In this document: positions 52,101 to 64,000 of the stretch, one piece after another
How the letters are laid out: every line of letters begins with the position of its first letter
How positions within the stretch are numbered: the stretch's first letter is position 1
From: Aquilaria yunnanensis
Lineage: Eukaryota; Streptophyta; Magnoliopsida; Malvales; Thymelaeaceae
Direction of reading: 5' to 3'
DNA length: 64,000 nucleotides
Assembly (NCBI GenBank): GCA_039654915.1
Contig: CM077599.1
Coordinates: forward strand, 81,684,001 to 81,748,000
Notes under the pieces: model-generated
Databases searched by the model: none
The model's input: the letters and a program-made list of their open reading frames with translations, nothing else
Told to the model about the DNA's origin: nothing
Translations under genes and position numbers: made by a program

Positions 52101-53205
52101 AGGTAAAATTCAAATTTAGTCTCCTAACTTTAAGGGTCATCTTAATGTGGTCCTTTGACTCAAAAAATAACTATTAAAGTCCTGTAACTCAACTCGTGTG
52201 TCCTATTTTGGTCCCTACCATTAATTCAGGAGTTAGTTTGGACAGAAATTGCCTATGTGGCATCCTATTTTATGACAATAAGTGACAAAAGTGTAAAGAA
52301 TAATAAATCTCATGGTAGAATAGACACAAATATATAATCCTAAGGACATAAAATGTACATTAACCCAATCTTCTCCTCTTTCCCAAAATCTTTCCTGGTG
52401 TGCAGGCGGCGGTAGTGTCCAAATTTGTGCAAGGCAAAGGTCGATGAGGCAAAGTTAGAGGACCGAGAGGACTAATGAAATTGAAGGAGGGCAGTGAAAT
52501 CAGAGGGCAGTGAAATCAGAGGGCCGAAAGGATGGGTGAAATTGAAGGAGGGCTAGAGGGGTGAAATTAGGACAGGGAAGAGGGGAAATCGGGGACGGGA
52601 AAAAGGGATCAAGATGGGAACGGGGACGAGGATGGGCATGGGAGGGCAGGAGAAATAGAAGAGAGGCGAGGGCAGGGACTAGTGTGGAGGAAGATGTGAA
52701 TGGCGAACAGGCATAGGCGGTCAGGAAAAATTGGGACGAGAAGAGGGAATTGGGATGGGGACAGGGACGAGTGTGGGCGAGCAGGAGAAATAAAGGAGAG
52801 GAGAGGGCAGGGATCAATATAGAGGAGGATGTGATCGGTGGTGGGAGTGGGGGCAGGGAGATGGTTACCAGTGTGGGTGGGCAATGGCGGATGGTGAAAA
52901 TGTGAAAATAGGATAAAATTTGGATTCATCAACCTTTTAACTCCTGAAAATTATTTGTTTGTTTCTATTCTACTCTAAGACTTATTATTCTTTCAGTCTT
53001 TTCACTTCTTGTCATGAAAGAGAATGTTACATGGCAGTTGGAGCCCCATGTAGGCAATTTCTGTCCGACCTAACACTTGAACTTACGGTAGAGACCAAAA
53101 TAGCACATGCGAGTTGAGTTAAGAGACTTTAATAATCACTTTTTGAGTTAATAAACCACATTAAGACGATCATTAAAGTTAGATGACTAAATTTGGATTT
53201 TACCC
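52101..53205. mobile_element. MULE element with 10-bp target duplication
   Basis: 1105 bp flanked by perfect 10-bp repeats TTTACCTATT (52091-52100 and 53206-53215). Inverted ends of ~170 bp: the left 'caaatttagtctcctaac', 'cttaatgtggtcctttgac' and 'attgcctatgtggc' each have inverted partners at 53000-53200. Long TIRs and a 9-10-bp duplication indicate Mutator-like. The interior (52400-52880) is much richer in G than its surroundings, with internal near-repeats ('gagggcagtgaaatca' twice), and could be captured host DNA. No transposase. Confidence 0.85.
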
Positions 53206-53630
53206 TTTACCTATTCTAAAAGAAACACCTCCTTAAAGTTATAATAACTAATAATTGATTTTACCCAAGTAAGATTATATATTCACAAATAGTTTGGTGA
53301 AACTCAATTTATATCTTAACATTATCTTCTATGTCAACAGTGACATGCTATGTAGTTTTGTGCAAAAATGTAGCTTAGCATTCGTGTTCTAAATGAAATT
53401 TTGATTTATAGAACCATACACATAAAATCATACATACGTTTGACTAGATAGAAAGGAAAATCTCCTAATCGAGGTTGAGGGAGGATTTTATTTTTCCGGT
53501 TTGATTTTGTTTTGTGTCATGTGTGAATCTTTTTCTTTCAGGAAGTCCCAAACTTATACCAACATTGCAATTACTTCCCCCAAGTTTAAAGATTTACACG
53601 TTTCTAATAATACTAGGACAAATCTTGTGT

Positions 53631-53835
53631 GCGCCGGGCTTTTTTGTGCGCCCGGTAATGTAAGTAATATATACTAGGATAAAATTTTTGGCGATGTGGG
53701 TTCGAGCGCTCCTGCAGCCATGTTTTAGTTTCTTTTTCCGTCTTTTTTCCTTTCTTCTCGCCTTCTTCTATTTTCATCTGTTTCTTCTTCTTATTTTTTT
53801 TCTTTTTTCATTTCTTTTGCTTCTTTTTTTTTTTT

Positions 53836-53890
<55 letters not shown>

Positions 53891-55842
53891 AATAAAAAAT
53901 CAAACAGGAATTAAAATAGCTAGGTTCTTTCTATTCTTTTATTGGTTCTTATGTGTTCTTTTATCAATTTTTATGTTCTTTTATAAGTTTGATTTATTCT
54001 TTTATCAGTTTTTATTTGTTAGTTTATTAGTTTTATCCATTTTTTATCAATTTTTATTTTTTTTATTTTTTTAAAAGTCACTTTTTTGTTTATTTTTTTT
54101 ATTTCAAATTTGTCAACTAATAAAGAAAGAAATATTTCATTGAGCCAAAATAAAAAATAATTACTAGTAAAAAAATAAGTAGTTTATCTAAAAGAACAAA
54201 TGGATGTTGATGAAACAACAGACAAAACATCTCATTTTTAATATTATTTTATTTTTTAGTTTATTCTTTCTTATTCCAATTTTTTTTTCAGTTTTCAGTT
54301 TTTCCTTTTTTTGTTTTATCACTTGAAAAGAACAAATATCTTGTTGAGATAAAAAAAACAATCAATTAATGGTAAAAGAATAATTAGTTCCTCTAAAAAA
54401 ATAAATAAATACTAATAAAAGAACAACTGGTTTCTATCAGTTTTTATCATTTTCTACTTGTTCTTTTATAAAAAAATATTTTTTTATTTCTTACTAGTTA
54501 TTTGTTCTTTTGTTAGAAACTCTTTGTTTTTTTATTTGTAGACATTTGGTTTTTTGTTTATAGGTGTTTGTTCTTTTGTTAGTTATTGTTTATTCATTTT
54601 CAGTTCCTATGTGCTTATTCTTTTTTGTTTTTTAGTTCATATTTGCTCCTAGAAGAACTTAATGTTTATTATTTTATTAGTAGTTATTTGTTCTTTTTAT
54701 TTATATGTGTTTGTTCTTTTATCAGTTCATATTTATTTTTTTAGATGCACTAATTGTTTGTTCTTTTATTAGTAGTTACTTTTTTTTTATTAGTAACAAT
54801 TTTTTTACTTGTATTTTTATTAGTAACAATTTTTTTATTTTTTATCATTTTTTGTTTGTTCTTTTAGAGAAAATAATTTTTTATTCACTTACTAGTTGTG
54901 TGTTCTTTTATTAGTACCTTTTATTCTTTTTTTAGTAGGTGTTTGTTCTTTTGTTAGTTCATGTTTATTATTTTTTAGTTCCTATGTATTTGTTCTGTTT
55001 TTGTTCATGTTTGTTTCTAGATAAGCTTGATGTTTGTTCTTTTATTTTAACTATTTATTTTTTTATTTATATGTGCTTGTTCTTTTATTGGTTCATGTTT
55101 GTTTTTTTAGATGGACTAGTAATTTGTTCTTTTGTTAGTGACTTTTTGTATTTTTATTAGTAACAATTTATTCTTTTATCATTTCTTACTTATTCTTCTA
55201 GAGAAAATAGTTTTTTATTCACTTACTAGTTATTTGTTCTTTTATTAGTAGCTCTTTATTCTTCTATCAGTATGTGTTCGTTATTTTGTTAGTAGGTGTT
55301 TGTTCTTTTATTAGTTCATGTTCATTCTTTTTCGTTCCTATGTGTTTCTTTGTTTTTTTTGTTAATGTTTGTTCTTTTAAAATAAGAAAATATAAGAAAG
55401 GAAAAATGGAATAAATCTAAGAAGAAAAAGGTAGCAAATTAAAAAAAACACAAAAAAGGAATAAAATTGGAAACAAAATAAGAGACGAAACTTGAAATAA
55501 TAAAAAAAATAAAAAAGAAAAGGGAAAACTGGAAAAAATGATAATAAAATATAAGACTGGAAAGTTAAAAAAAAAACAGGAAAAGGAAAATTAAAAAAGT
55601 GAAGAGATGCAAGAGAAACATTAATCAAAAACTGGAAAAAGACAAAATACCAAAATTCCCAACACGATTCGAATACAAGAATAGTTCGAACCAACTCAGC
55701 CAAACGCAGACATTTGTCCACAATCGCAGAAACTTTATAATATGTCCTACATTTAGTGGTTGTTGCCCTGTTTCTGAGAAGCTGGGCTGAAATGATAATT
55801 GTTGAATGTTTTAGAGATGTCATATGGTATAAGCCCGGCTCA
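53631..55842. repeat. AT-rich satellite-like element, inverse of the 21-kb array
   Basis: Bounded by 13-bp ends GTGCGCCGGGCTT on the left and, inverted, GTGAGCCGGGCTT on the right (12 of 13 match). The interior is a degenerate array of 'ttgttcttttattagtagtt' units, the reverse complement of the array at 20.98-22.5 kb, with a shorter stretch in the opposite orientation at 54115-54240. Phe/Leu/Tyr-rich frames in it are low-complexity artefacts. Superfamily unknown. Confidence 0.6.
53839..53888. repeat. (TA)n microsatellite
   Basis: About 50 bp of uninterrupted TA, preceded by a T-run. Confidence 0.95.
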
Positions 55843-55994
55843 CCCAAAATTACTCATAATACTATGCTATTTGTCAAAGTAAAATTGCAAAAATAACTCG
55901 TGAACCACATTTATTGTACACACATAAGACGTGCTCACTCTTAAAAAGTTGGTGTCTTGTGTGGCCCCCCGGGGTGCAGCGTTATCCATATAAA

Positions 55995-56024
55995 ATGGAG
56001 GAAGCGAGGCAGGAGACAGTGTAG
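55995..56024 (+). promoter_or_regulatory. Upstream ORF before the monooxygenase
   Basis: A 9-codon ORF (ATG at 55995, TAG at 56022-56024) ends 10 bp before the main ATG at 56035 and is in another frame. If it lies within the transcript it could reduce translation of the main frame. The transcript start is not known. Confidence 0.4.
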
Positions 56025-56034
56025 ACCGACGAGA

Positions 56035-59000
56035 ATGGACGCGAACCAGGAGGAACCAATTGTCATCGTCGGCGGCGGCATCGGCGGCCTCGCCACTGCT
56101 CTTGCTCTTCACAAGTACGTTTTCACTCATTTCTTTGTTTTTGCTTTTTTCCTAATTATTGGGTGTCTTGTCTCTGAGTTAAACCTTCCCCAACTTACCA
56201 CCGCCGCCAGGGACCCACCTTTCTCAGCCGATTCTGGCCGGGATCGGTACCGGCGTCAGTTCCGGCCTGGCCTTCCGTTTAGATTTGTCTTAGAAACACT
56301 GCCCCTGACCAGCTGCAGGCTCCACACTCCCTGACTTTTGTCAGATCCATCCCTTACCCTTTGCTCACCCTCATCTTGTACCTCCTCCTTCTATGTTTTC
56401 TAGGTTTGTGAAGCTAGAATAGAAAGTTTAGCAGGAAGAATAAGATACCATTTGGTCGGACCGTCCCTTGTGTTGGCTCTTGTTTGACCCATTTTGCAGG
56501 GTAGTTATTCCTTTGTTAGAGGGCAGGATGATGGCCTCTTAAGTGGTGTGCGTCATTTAATTTTGGTGGTGAACAAATTTATATATATATATATATCTTG
56601 TGTTCTGTTATAAAAAGTATGAAGATCCATAAATGGTGGATGAGCTTTTTATTCTTAAAATTTTATATATTGTAATACTTTAAATAATATTATTATTGTA
56701 ATATAACTATTTTAGGATAATAAATAAATTCTTCAAAACAACTTCACCTTTCATTTCTTTTATTAGAGGTCTCATATTTTAATCTATTGCTCCTTATTAT
56801 GCAAAACCATTGAAAAAGTTCATCCACACTATTTAACAGACCCACCATTTGCCCGTTAAAAGATCATCTTCTTTACATATTAGATACTGGCCTCTTTTAA
56901 AGTGTAAAATTTTTCATTAAACTATCGAATTATATTTTTATCTATCATTGAGGTGTTAAAATTTAATTGTTTAGCAAACTTCTCCTTTATTTCATATTAT
57001 TATTAAATAAGACCTTAAGCACAAGATTTTATCAATTTCATTACCCTTTAACTTTAAGGAAATATTTTTATTAACACTTAAAAGTATATTCATGGGTAAA
57101 TATTTTATTTGTCCATTTAATTAGTGCATACATTCAAGAGAAAACAAAAAAAAATTTAAATGTAACTTGCCTCCATGAAAATTACCTATTTTGAATTTAT
57201 TTTCTTTTTAACTTACATAAATATAGTATTAAAATGTACAATCAAATTACCAAAAAAATTAATTTGCATCAATATCTATGATTTATCTAATTTAAATTTT
57301 ATCCAAAATTTTTTTTTGTTTATCTTTTCATTCTAAAACAATTAAAAACATTTTAATTTGTCCCAATTGGTTCAATTTGTTAACCCAAGAAAAAGTTGTT
57401 ACATAATAATTGCATACCTTATACACAATAACTATTCCATACATGAAAAAAGTTGATAATGTAAGAATTTATTTAATTTTAAAAAAATTAGTTCCCAATT
57501 CAACTTTCTAGGAGAAAAATTATCACAGTTTAGAATAATTTTAAAAAATTGATATTACATAGATATAGTTTCTTTGAGTTAATAGATTTCATTCAATTGA
57601 GGACTAATATAGAATATTTTAAAATTTTTATAACTAAAAGAGAATACTAATATGTAAAGAATGAAAATGAAGCATAAGTTAAATGTTAGAGACCATCTAT
57701 AAAATTTATCTCATTCTTTATGTTAGCATTTTTTTAACTTGAAAAAAAATATAGTACTATCTATTTTATTTCAAATAAAAAAAATACTGGTATATATAAT
57801 ATTAAGTTGTGCTTTTTTATATATATGGTGTTTGTTTTGTTTTTTTTTTCTTTTCTCTGTTTAAGCCTATTGTATTTTTGATTAATTTATTAAAAAATTT
57901 CATTATAGAAAATGCTTATAATATTGTGTTGATGTGAGATTAAAATGTTAATTCTATAGGAAAGGGCTAAAAAGTGTAGTTTTAGAAAGATCAGAGAGCC
58001 TTCGAGCAGCAGGATCCGCCCTCACGGTGCACGCTAATGGTTGGCGTGCCCTCCATCAACTTGGTGTTGCCTCCAAGCTTCGACAGACAGCACTTTCCTT
58101 TCAACTGTAATTAACTTTTTAAATTTTAACCAGAATAAACTTTCCTCAGATTTAGGATAATTTTTTTGGAAAAAAAAAACCAAATGTTTGGTCAAAAGTA
58201 CATTTTCCCTCTCATAGTTTCAAAAACTTGCACTTCCCCCCAAATGTGACATTAAATAACTTTTCACATATGTATATTTACTGTAGGATACGTGATCTTT
58301 GCTTTGACAAACATGGGCAGCAAACACAGCAATTCTCGGTTAAGTAAGTACTAACAGCCCATCTTTTTTCGAAGTCCGTATTTAATTTCCCTTAATGATG
58401 CTTAATTATATATGTGTGTGTGTGTGTGTGTACACATTTTGTATATGGATTTTTATAGGAGTGAAGTTCGATGTTTGAGGAGGAGTGATTTGATCACAGT
58501 ACTTGCTGAGGCTCTCCCTCCTAAAACAATACGTTTTGGATGCCAAGTGACTTCCATTCATCTCGATCCACCCTCTTCACTACCTGTTATTGGATTACAA
58601 GATGGAAGCATTATTAAGTCCAAGGTCATCTCGGTTATTCGTAATTTCCGCTATTGCATGATTGTTAATTTTGATTGGACATATAATATTGTATGGAGCA
58701 GGTTTTGATTGGATGTGATGGAGCGAATTCAATAGTGGCTGACTTTCTGGGCCTGAAAGCATCAAAATTGTTCCATGTATGGGTCACAAGAGGCATTACC
58801 TTTTATCCAAATAGTCATGGCTTCCCCATGGAATTTGATCGAGCAAGAGGTGATGGTTTCTTTGTGGGAAGGGAACCAATTGATGACAAAACTCTTCATT
58901 GGTTTGTGAAATTGAGAGGACTCCACCCATCCGGTAAGTATATATCTCAATATTGCTTTGTGGAAACTTCATCTCACATTAGAATATATCAATGTTTGAG

Positions 59001-59595
59001 ATGATTTATGGATGGTTAATTAATATAGCTTTTTTCCAAATCTTTAATACTAATTGCAGATTTGGACAATTCAAAGGACCCAAAACTCATCCTAAATTAC
59101 ACATTGGAGTCAATCAAAGACATCGGGTTACCAGTCGAAACAATAGAAATGATATCTAAGTGTAACCTGCAATCCCTTTCCATAACCCATGTAAGATACC
59201 GTGCACCATGGAACCTTTTGTCTCTAGCGTTCCGGAGAGGAACTGTGACGGTGGCTGGAGACGCGATGCATGTGATGGGTCCTTTCATCGGCCAGGGGGG
59301 CTCGTTGGCCATGGAAGATGCCATCGTTCTTGGGCGGAGCTTGGCCAGGAAATTGGGTGGCATCGATCTCACAACTTGTAAGGCCCAAGTTGTAACACCC
59401 AAAATTGGTGAGGCAATTGATGAATATGTGAAGGAAAGAAGGATAAGGTTGCTACAATTGTCTACGCAAAGCTACCTTCTGGGCACCATGTTCCAGTCTT
59501 CCGTACATGTGGTCAAATTATTTTGTCTGCTTTTAATGGCTATATTTTTTAAGAATCGGACACGCCACATTAGATTTGACTGTGGTACCTTATGA
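56035..59595 (+). CDS. FAD-dependent monooxygenase (MO1/CTF2-like)
   Basis: Class A flavoprotein monooxygenase of the plant salicylate-hydroxylase-like group; substrate unknown. Exons: 56035-56114, 57960-58106, 58287-58343, 58459-58624, 58702-58933, 59060-59595. Introns are GT-AG; 1218 nt, 405 residues, uninterrupted. Motifs in order: the FAD-binding GGGIGG (residues 13-18), 'LERSESL' ending the Rossmann fold, 'RRSDLITVL', the CDGAN motif (155-159) for FAD/NAD(P)H, and GDAMH-V-M-GPFIGQGG (from 294) binding the FAD ribose. The C-terminal part is predicted helical, ending with a hydrophobic stretch (VVKLFCLLLMAIFF) that could touch a membrane. Intron 1 is 1845 bp and AT-rich. The 5' start is preceded by a short uORF. 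Length and motifs fit an intact gene. Confidence 0.9.
58413..58430. repeat. (TG)9 microsatellite in intron 3
   Basis: Short GT/TG run just upstream of the exon 4 acceptor of the monooxygenase gene. Confidence 0.9.
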
Positions 59596-61058
59596 CTTGT
59601 TTGAATCTAAAGTTGTATCGCAACCCATTACTAGTTCATGAACTAGTAACAAATTAGGCAGTGTAATATTCTGGCCAATAAATGTCTCGAATATGTTGCC
59701 TAAAGTCGAATACATTATCACGTAAGTCTAGATGCACTTGGTTGAAATTTGGATATTGTATATGTTTGTTTAGTAATTAGTGTTGTTATTTATTAGTATT
59801 TTATTATTGGATGATAGTTGTCTTTATTTCAACCATTTAATTCATTATTTTTCAATTTTGGGTAAGACCATGCCTTAATCAAATAGCTTTAACTTGATTT
59901 TTTTTTAACTAAGTTAATGAGCCTCAAACCGAATCTTGAGTCATATTTTATTTTTAAATATTTAATTAATCAAAGCTCGAGCTTGATATTATTCAACTCA
60001 TCCCTAATATAATATCAATATAATATAATTAATTTAATCAAATAAATTACATTTATATACTAAATAAGAGTTAGTTAGAAAGTACTGTAGGTGAACAGTG
60101 CATCAAGGGTTGAGCAAAAAATAAACAGTACCGGCCCAACCTAGGGAATTCTCTAGAAATGGAAAAAGAGTAAGTAAATTGTAGAATTTCTTTTTTTTTT
60201 TTTTTAAGATTTGGCACTTTGCTTCATTGGTAGTCAAACTTTACAGTGCCATTTGACAGTTGGATTTTGTAGAGTTTAAGCCCTAAGCTATATATTGGTT
60301 TCTATCTTCTTGATCTCCAAACTTTACTTCCTTGCAATCGGCCTCCAAAACAACGAGTTGTTGCAACAACTTGCGGCTAATTCACCTAGTAATACCCTAA
60401 TTCCTAAAATCTTACTTAAGCTTTTATCATGGCTAACGGACCTCAATTGACCCTGAATATATTAAACCATTAAAACGAGTCTGAGTCTTTTCAAGCTGAG
60501 CTTCCAATCCCACTTACTAAAACTCCTATAGAACTTGACCTCCAGCTTGAGCTTAACCAATATTTAACGAGTCTGACTTTAAGCTTGGAGTATTCAAGTT
60601 TAGCTCGGCTCATTCTTACTGCTAAGTGTAACAACTTGTTCACACTATTTTTTTTTCTCTATTAGTGAGAAGAATTAAGACAGGTTCGGTTCGGCAGGAG
60701 AATTTTTCTTGCAATGAGGAAGGCGGGCCGTTTAAAAGGTGCCAAACTAACTATACAATTTACAATTTTGCCGACGCCGAAGGCACAATGAATTCTAGAC
60801 CATAAAATTGATAAATGTGTCATCCCTTCTTCTTCTTAAACCCCATATTCAATTTTTATACAGTCTTGAAAATCTACATATGGTTTTATTGATGTAGCAC
60901 TTAAAAAGATAAATAAAAAAAATGAAGACAACCACGGTGAGAAGAAGCTCCATGATTGATGGTTTGGATTGTCATTGGACAGGGTGACGAGACGGGAAAG
61001 TATGTGAATTTCAGTGATGAAATTTAGAAAAATGAAACACTAGTGAACTAACTAGAAA

Positions 61059-61094
<36 letters not shown>

Positions 61095-61105
61095 TTGTAT
61101 TTAGA
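59596..61105. other. AT-rich spacer
   Basis: Contains the monooxygenase 3' UTR and then no recognisable gene. An (ATT)n run lies at about 61060-61094. Confidence 0.5.
61060..61094. repeat. (ATT)n microsatellite
   Basis: About 35 bp of TTA/ATT trinucleotide repeat, ending just before the next TIR element. Confidence 0.9.
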
Positions 61106-61533
61106 AACAGTGGTGGAACTAGGATTTTCGATTCAGGGGGCGAGCTCGGAGGAGAGTCGACTAAACCCGGAGGAGAGGGACAGCATCGCGGCGAGGCAAA
61201 GCTAGAGATTGGGAGTAATTCGTACTAATTAAAATAATAGGGTGCAACTCGTACAAGTTGAAAAATTTGGAGGACTAATAGTGCATTTAGGCCATGTTAG
61301 AGTATCTGTTTAAGACTAGAGGGAATAATTACTCATTTGGTCACTGTTTTCTTTAGCACCTACCTTACTGCCCCCCATCTTCATATTCTTCTATTATTTT
61401 CGGGGGGCAAAAATGCATTTCTAATCCTAATTTCTCTTGAATTAACCAATTAAGTAACTATATTTAAATTTTTTTCAAAATTTTCGGGTGGCCAGCAGCA
61501 CCCCCTGCCCCTATGTAGGTCCGCCCTTGTTCA
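61106..61533. mobile_element. MITE with GGCGGA-type inverted ends
   Basis: Left end 'agtggtggaactaggatttt', right end inverted 'aagggcggacctacatagg', with G-rich 'ggggg' blocks just inside both ends. The flanks 'tttagaaac' and 'ttcaaaaat' are a poor match, so the target duplication is unsure. About 0.43 kb, non-coding. Confidence 0.5.
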
Positions 61534-63144
61534 AAAATATGCTTTACAAGTATATAAGGAAAAATATTTTAATACACTACATAAGGGAAGAAAAATGCCA
61601 ATTTTTTATTTTTGTTAACCTAGAAGGTAACTAAATCGGTTTTATATGACATTTTGAGGTAGAGAGTGAAGAGATCAAAATTGAATCTCCAAGCACTTTA
61701 ACCATTAAGCCAAAGGTGTGGGAACAATAATTAAAACTTTAGTGATCATGAATCAATTCGTTTACTTTGGCCTCCCAAAATATAAACAGAAAGTGAACTC
61801 TTGAACTTTAACACTACAAGAGGATTTGGCACCATACACATAATATATATACACCACTTAACCCCATTAGAAAACGTTAAAAAGTAATAGAGAAAATTGT
61901 GAAAATCTTTGCACAAATCATCTCCTATGATTTCATATAAATCTCTCCCCAAGAATTTCTCCCATGATTATGAAACACTAAAATTGATTCCAGAAAATAC
62001 TTTTTTCCATAATTGTCCCACAATACAAAATAAAATGCATGATTTTTATCCCAAATCTTGCCTGTGTACAGAATATTGTCCCTCACCCAATCTAGCTTGT
62101 TCAAAACCTAAACAAAATCGATCGATATCCCGTTTCACGTATAGAGCCTAGGGATGTGTACAAGAAGCACTTTTTCGTGCATAAGCTAGCGTTGTCTTGT
62201 GTAGAAATAGTGGGTTTGTGCTATTGGTGTAACTTCATTAGCCAACATGTTGATTTTACGATGCATTTGAAACAACTGGTGGCCGGGATTAGTTCCTTGG
62301 TGATTGCGAGGCTGGGTTCGAGTTCTTAGTAAGTTCGGAGACTGGGATGTTTAAATTAAGGTTTGATATTTTGGGGAGGCTTGGTTTGATTTTGTTGGGA
62401 ATGTAGTCTAATTGGTTGTTCTGCAAAAAATGGGAGGCATTTTGTATGCACATGGTGTTTGGATCCCTCGAATCTATTTGCACGAGTTTCATATGAATAT
62501 GTATAAAACAAGTTCTGTACTTATTGTATGATAGTATTGTTTGGTGGTTTTGAATATATTTTTATGGCATTTATATGAAAGTGTATAAAACTGGTTTCCC
62601 TTGTATGACTGGTGGTGTTTTAATAAACACGTGAGTATGTGTGAAATTGAGTTTATATTATATGTCAGTGGAAGTGTTGAAGTGTTAAAATTCTAATTAG
62701 AATTTGAAATGCATATATGCAGATTAGGGTTGCAAAGTGTATGAATGTAGAATTTTGAAATTGTGAGAACTATTTTTATGAAATTGATTTACATATGTCT
62801 AAAACTATGTTATTAATACTTGTGGAATTTTGAAAGTGTGAAGTCCGATATATGAAACTGAATTGCTATTATATGAAATTGGATTGTTGTGTGTGTGTGT
62901 GTACTAACTCTACGTTTATATAATAAGAATTTAGTTTTGTACAAATACGAACTCAATTTTACACAATAGGAATCTACATCTTAATTTCGTATAACAGCAA
63001 TACAGTCCATATTGCCATATGACCTCTTCTTATATAACAATCAATGGATATACTGAACACATAAAAATTTTAAATTGAGATTGATACAAGTACATAATTC
63101 TAAAAACTTAAAGTTTCATCTTCTTTCCCTAATTAATTGCATCT
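61534..63144. other. AT-rich spacer
   Basis: No gene recognised; short frames on both strands carry no domain. A short (GT)n run lies near 62885-62900. Confidence 0.5.
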
Positions 63145-64000
63145 ATGGCCTTTAACATTTTATTATTGTTATTATTATTCTATTTAAGACTCTAATATCA
63201 AAATCTTGTATGGAAGGTCTTTAACATTAATTTATTATTCCATTTTAGATAGTTGGAGGACGAAAAGTGTTAAAATTGATGGAACTAGCCATGTGGCACG
63301 CCAGTGTGAGGCAATTTGCTATGATAGCACAATAATCAATTGCTAGCGATAATGTAAAAAGGAAGAAAACTAATAAAAAAAAGAAAATAATAATAAAAAA
63401 AATGCATTTTCCGTCTGGAAATCTCGTCTACCATTCACCGTCGACTGTCCAACCTTTGCCAGTCTCCTCCACCATACACCGTTGACTCCTGGCGTCAATA
63501 AAGGGTGCTGAGATAGAGAGAGAGGAATTCACCAATAATGGTAAGAGGAGTGGGAGAGGAGGTGGAAAGCCGCCAGTTTCTGGGTTCCAATCATGCCAAT
63601 GCCCTTGTTCGTTTGCGCCTGCTCGCCGCCTCATGTCAATCCCTTTGTTCAATTTTGCCTTTGTCTGATATCGCTAAATTTCACCATTATGAAATTCACC
63701 TTGTCCATTTTTGCGGAATTCCACAAGAAGCTGTGATTTCACTGAATTCGCCTTCATTTCCCCAACTCTGAACCTTCGATTTGGCCTTCGATTTGCCTAC
63801 TTTGGGTCAATCTCACTAGAGATGAAGAATTTGTTTTTTTTTTTTCATTTTTTCCTTGTTTTCACATTATCATAACTTTAATGTTTTCCATCCTCTAAAT
63901 GTCTAAAATGAAACAAAAAATTTGAAGTTGAGCACTTTCCATATAAGATTTTGAGGTTAGGATCCAAAATAGAACAATAATAAAAAGTTATGGGCCAAGG
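63145..64000. mobile_element. MULE-like TIR element cut by window end
   Basis: Long inverted ends: the left 'catcaaaatcttgtatggaa'-type block near 63200 and 'ccattttagatagttggagg' near 63240 have inverted partners near 63945 and 63890. The interior (63420-63780) is GC-richer with no recognised protein. The right end lies at or just beyond 64000, so the target duplication cannot be checked. Confidence 0.6.

Noticed and set aside
53688..54074. 128-codon Phe/Tyr/Ile-rich plus-strand frame looking like membrane segments
   Set aside because: Made of T-runs, a (TA)n microsatellite and array repeats; low-complexity artefact.

Overview
The window is AT-rich nuclear DNA of a flowering plant, most likely a eudicot. 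The evidence is two spliced plant genes with GT-AG introns, a plant RING gene, SINE/MITE/CACTA/MULE elements and an endogenous plant pararetrovirus. I cannot name the species. Nothing bacterial is present.

Layout. Positions 1-24 kb are a transposon graveyard: a decayed Mutator-like transposase (80-1690), a possible GRF zinc-finger remnant on the minus strand (2.2-2.8 kb), five full copies of one ~455-bp foldback MITE family (4.1-12 kb), two non-autonomous CACTA elements with intact 3-bp target duplications, a hAT-like element, a Stowaway-like MITE, a SINE with a 13-bp target duplication, a degenerate AT-rich satellite-like array and another TIR element. Positions 24.9-36.7 kb hold two copies of one endogenous caulimovirid (two-ORF, florendovirus-like layout) arranged tail-to-tail as an inverted repeat with ~4.2-kb arms and a 57-bp spacer. 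The right copy is nearly full length (movement protein, capsid, protease, RT-RNase H, ORF2, intergenic promoter). The left copy starts within the capsid/zinc-knuckle region. Both share the same RT deletion and frameshift, so they descend from one defective parent. Later nonsense mutations are nearly all C-to-T at CG or CHG sites, the footprint of plant cytosine methylation. The two viral promoters face each other across the spacer, so either transcript would fold into a hairpin.

Positions 36.7-42 kb contain a MULE-type element that may carry a host gene fragment, a small RING-finger gene on the minus strand (39.6-40.2 kb) and another TIR element. Positions 42.0-46.8 kb are a 15-exon gene for the beta subunit of pyrophosphate-dependent phosphofructokinase. 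It is open throughout but lacks one internal exon that I expect from the family, and it has Val in place of Gly in the MGR substrate-binding motif. Positions 46.8-56 kb are AT-rich spacer with a 1.1-kb MULE (10-bp target duplication) and a second satellite-like array in reverse orientation to the one at 21-22 kb. Positions 56.0-59.6 kb are a six-exon FAD monooxygenase gene. The rest is spacer with two more TIR elements, the last cut by the window end.

The three host genes are unrelated in function. The notable part is the inverted viral pair, which looks like a natural hairpin-RNA locus. All structure calls come from reading the sequence by eye; no alignment or database search was run.
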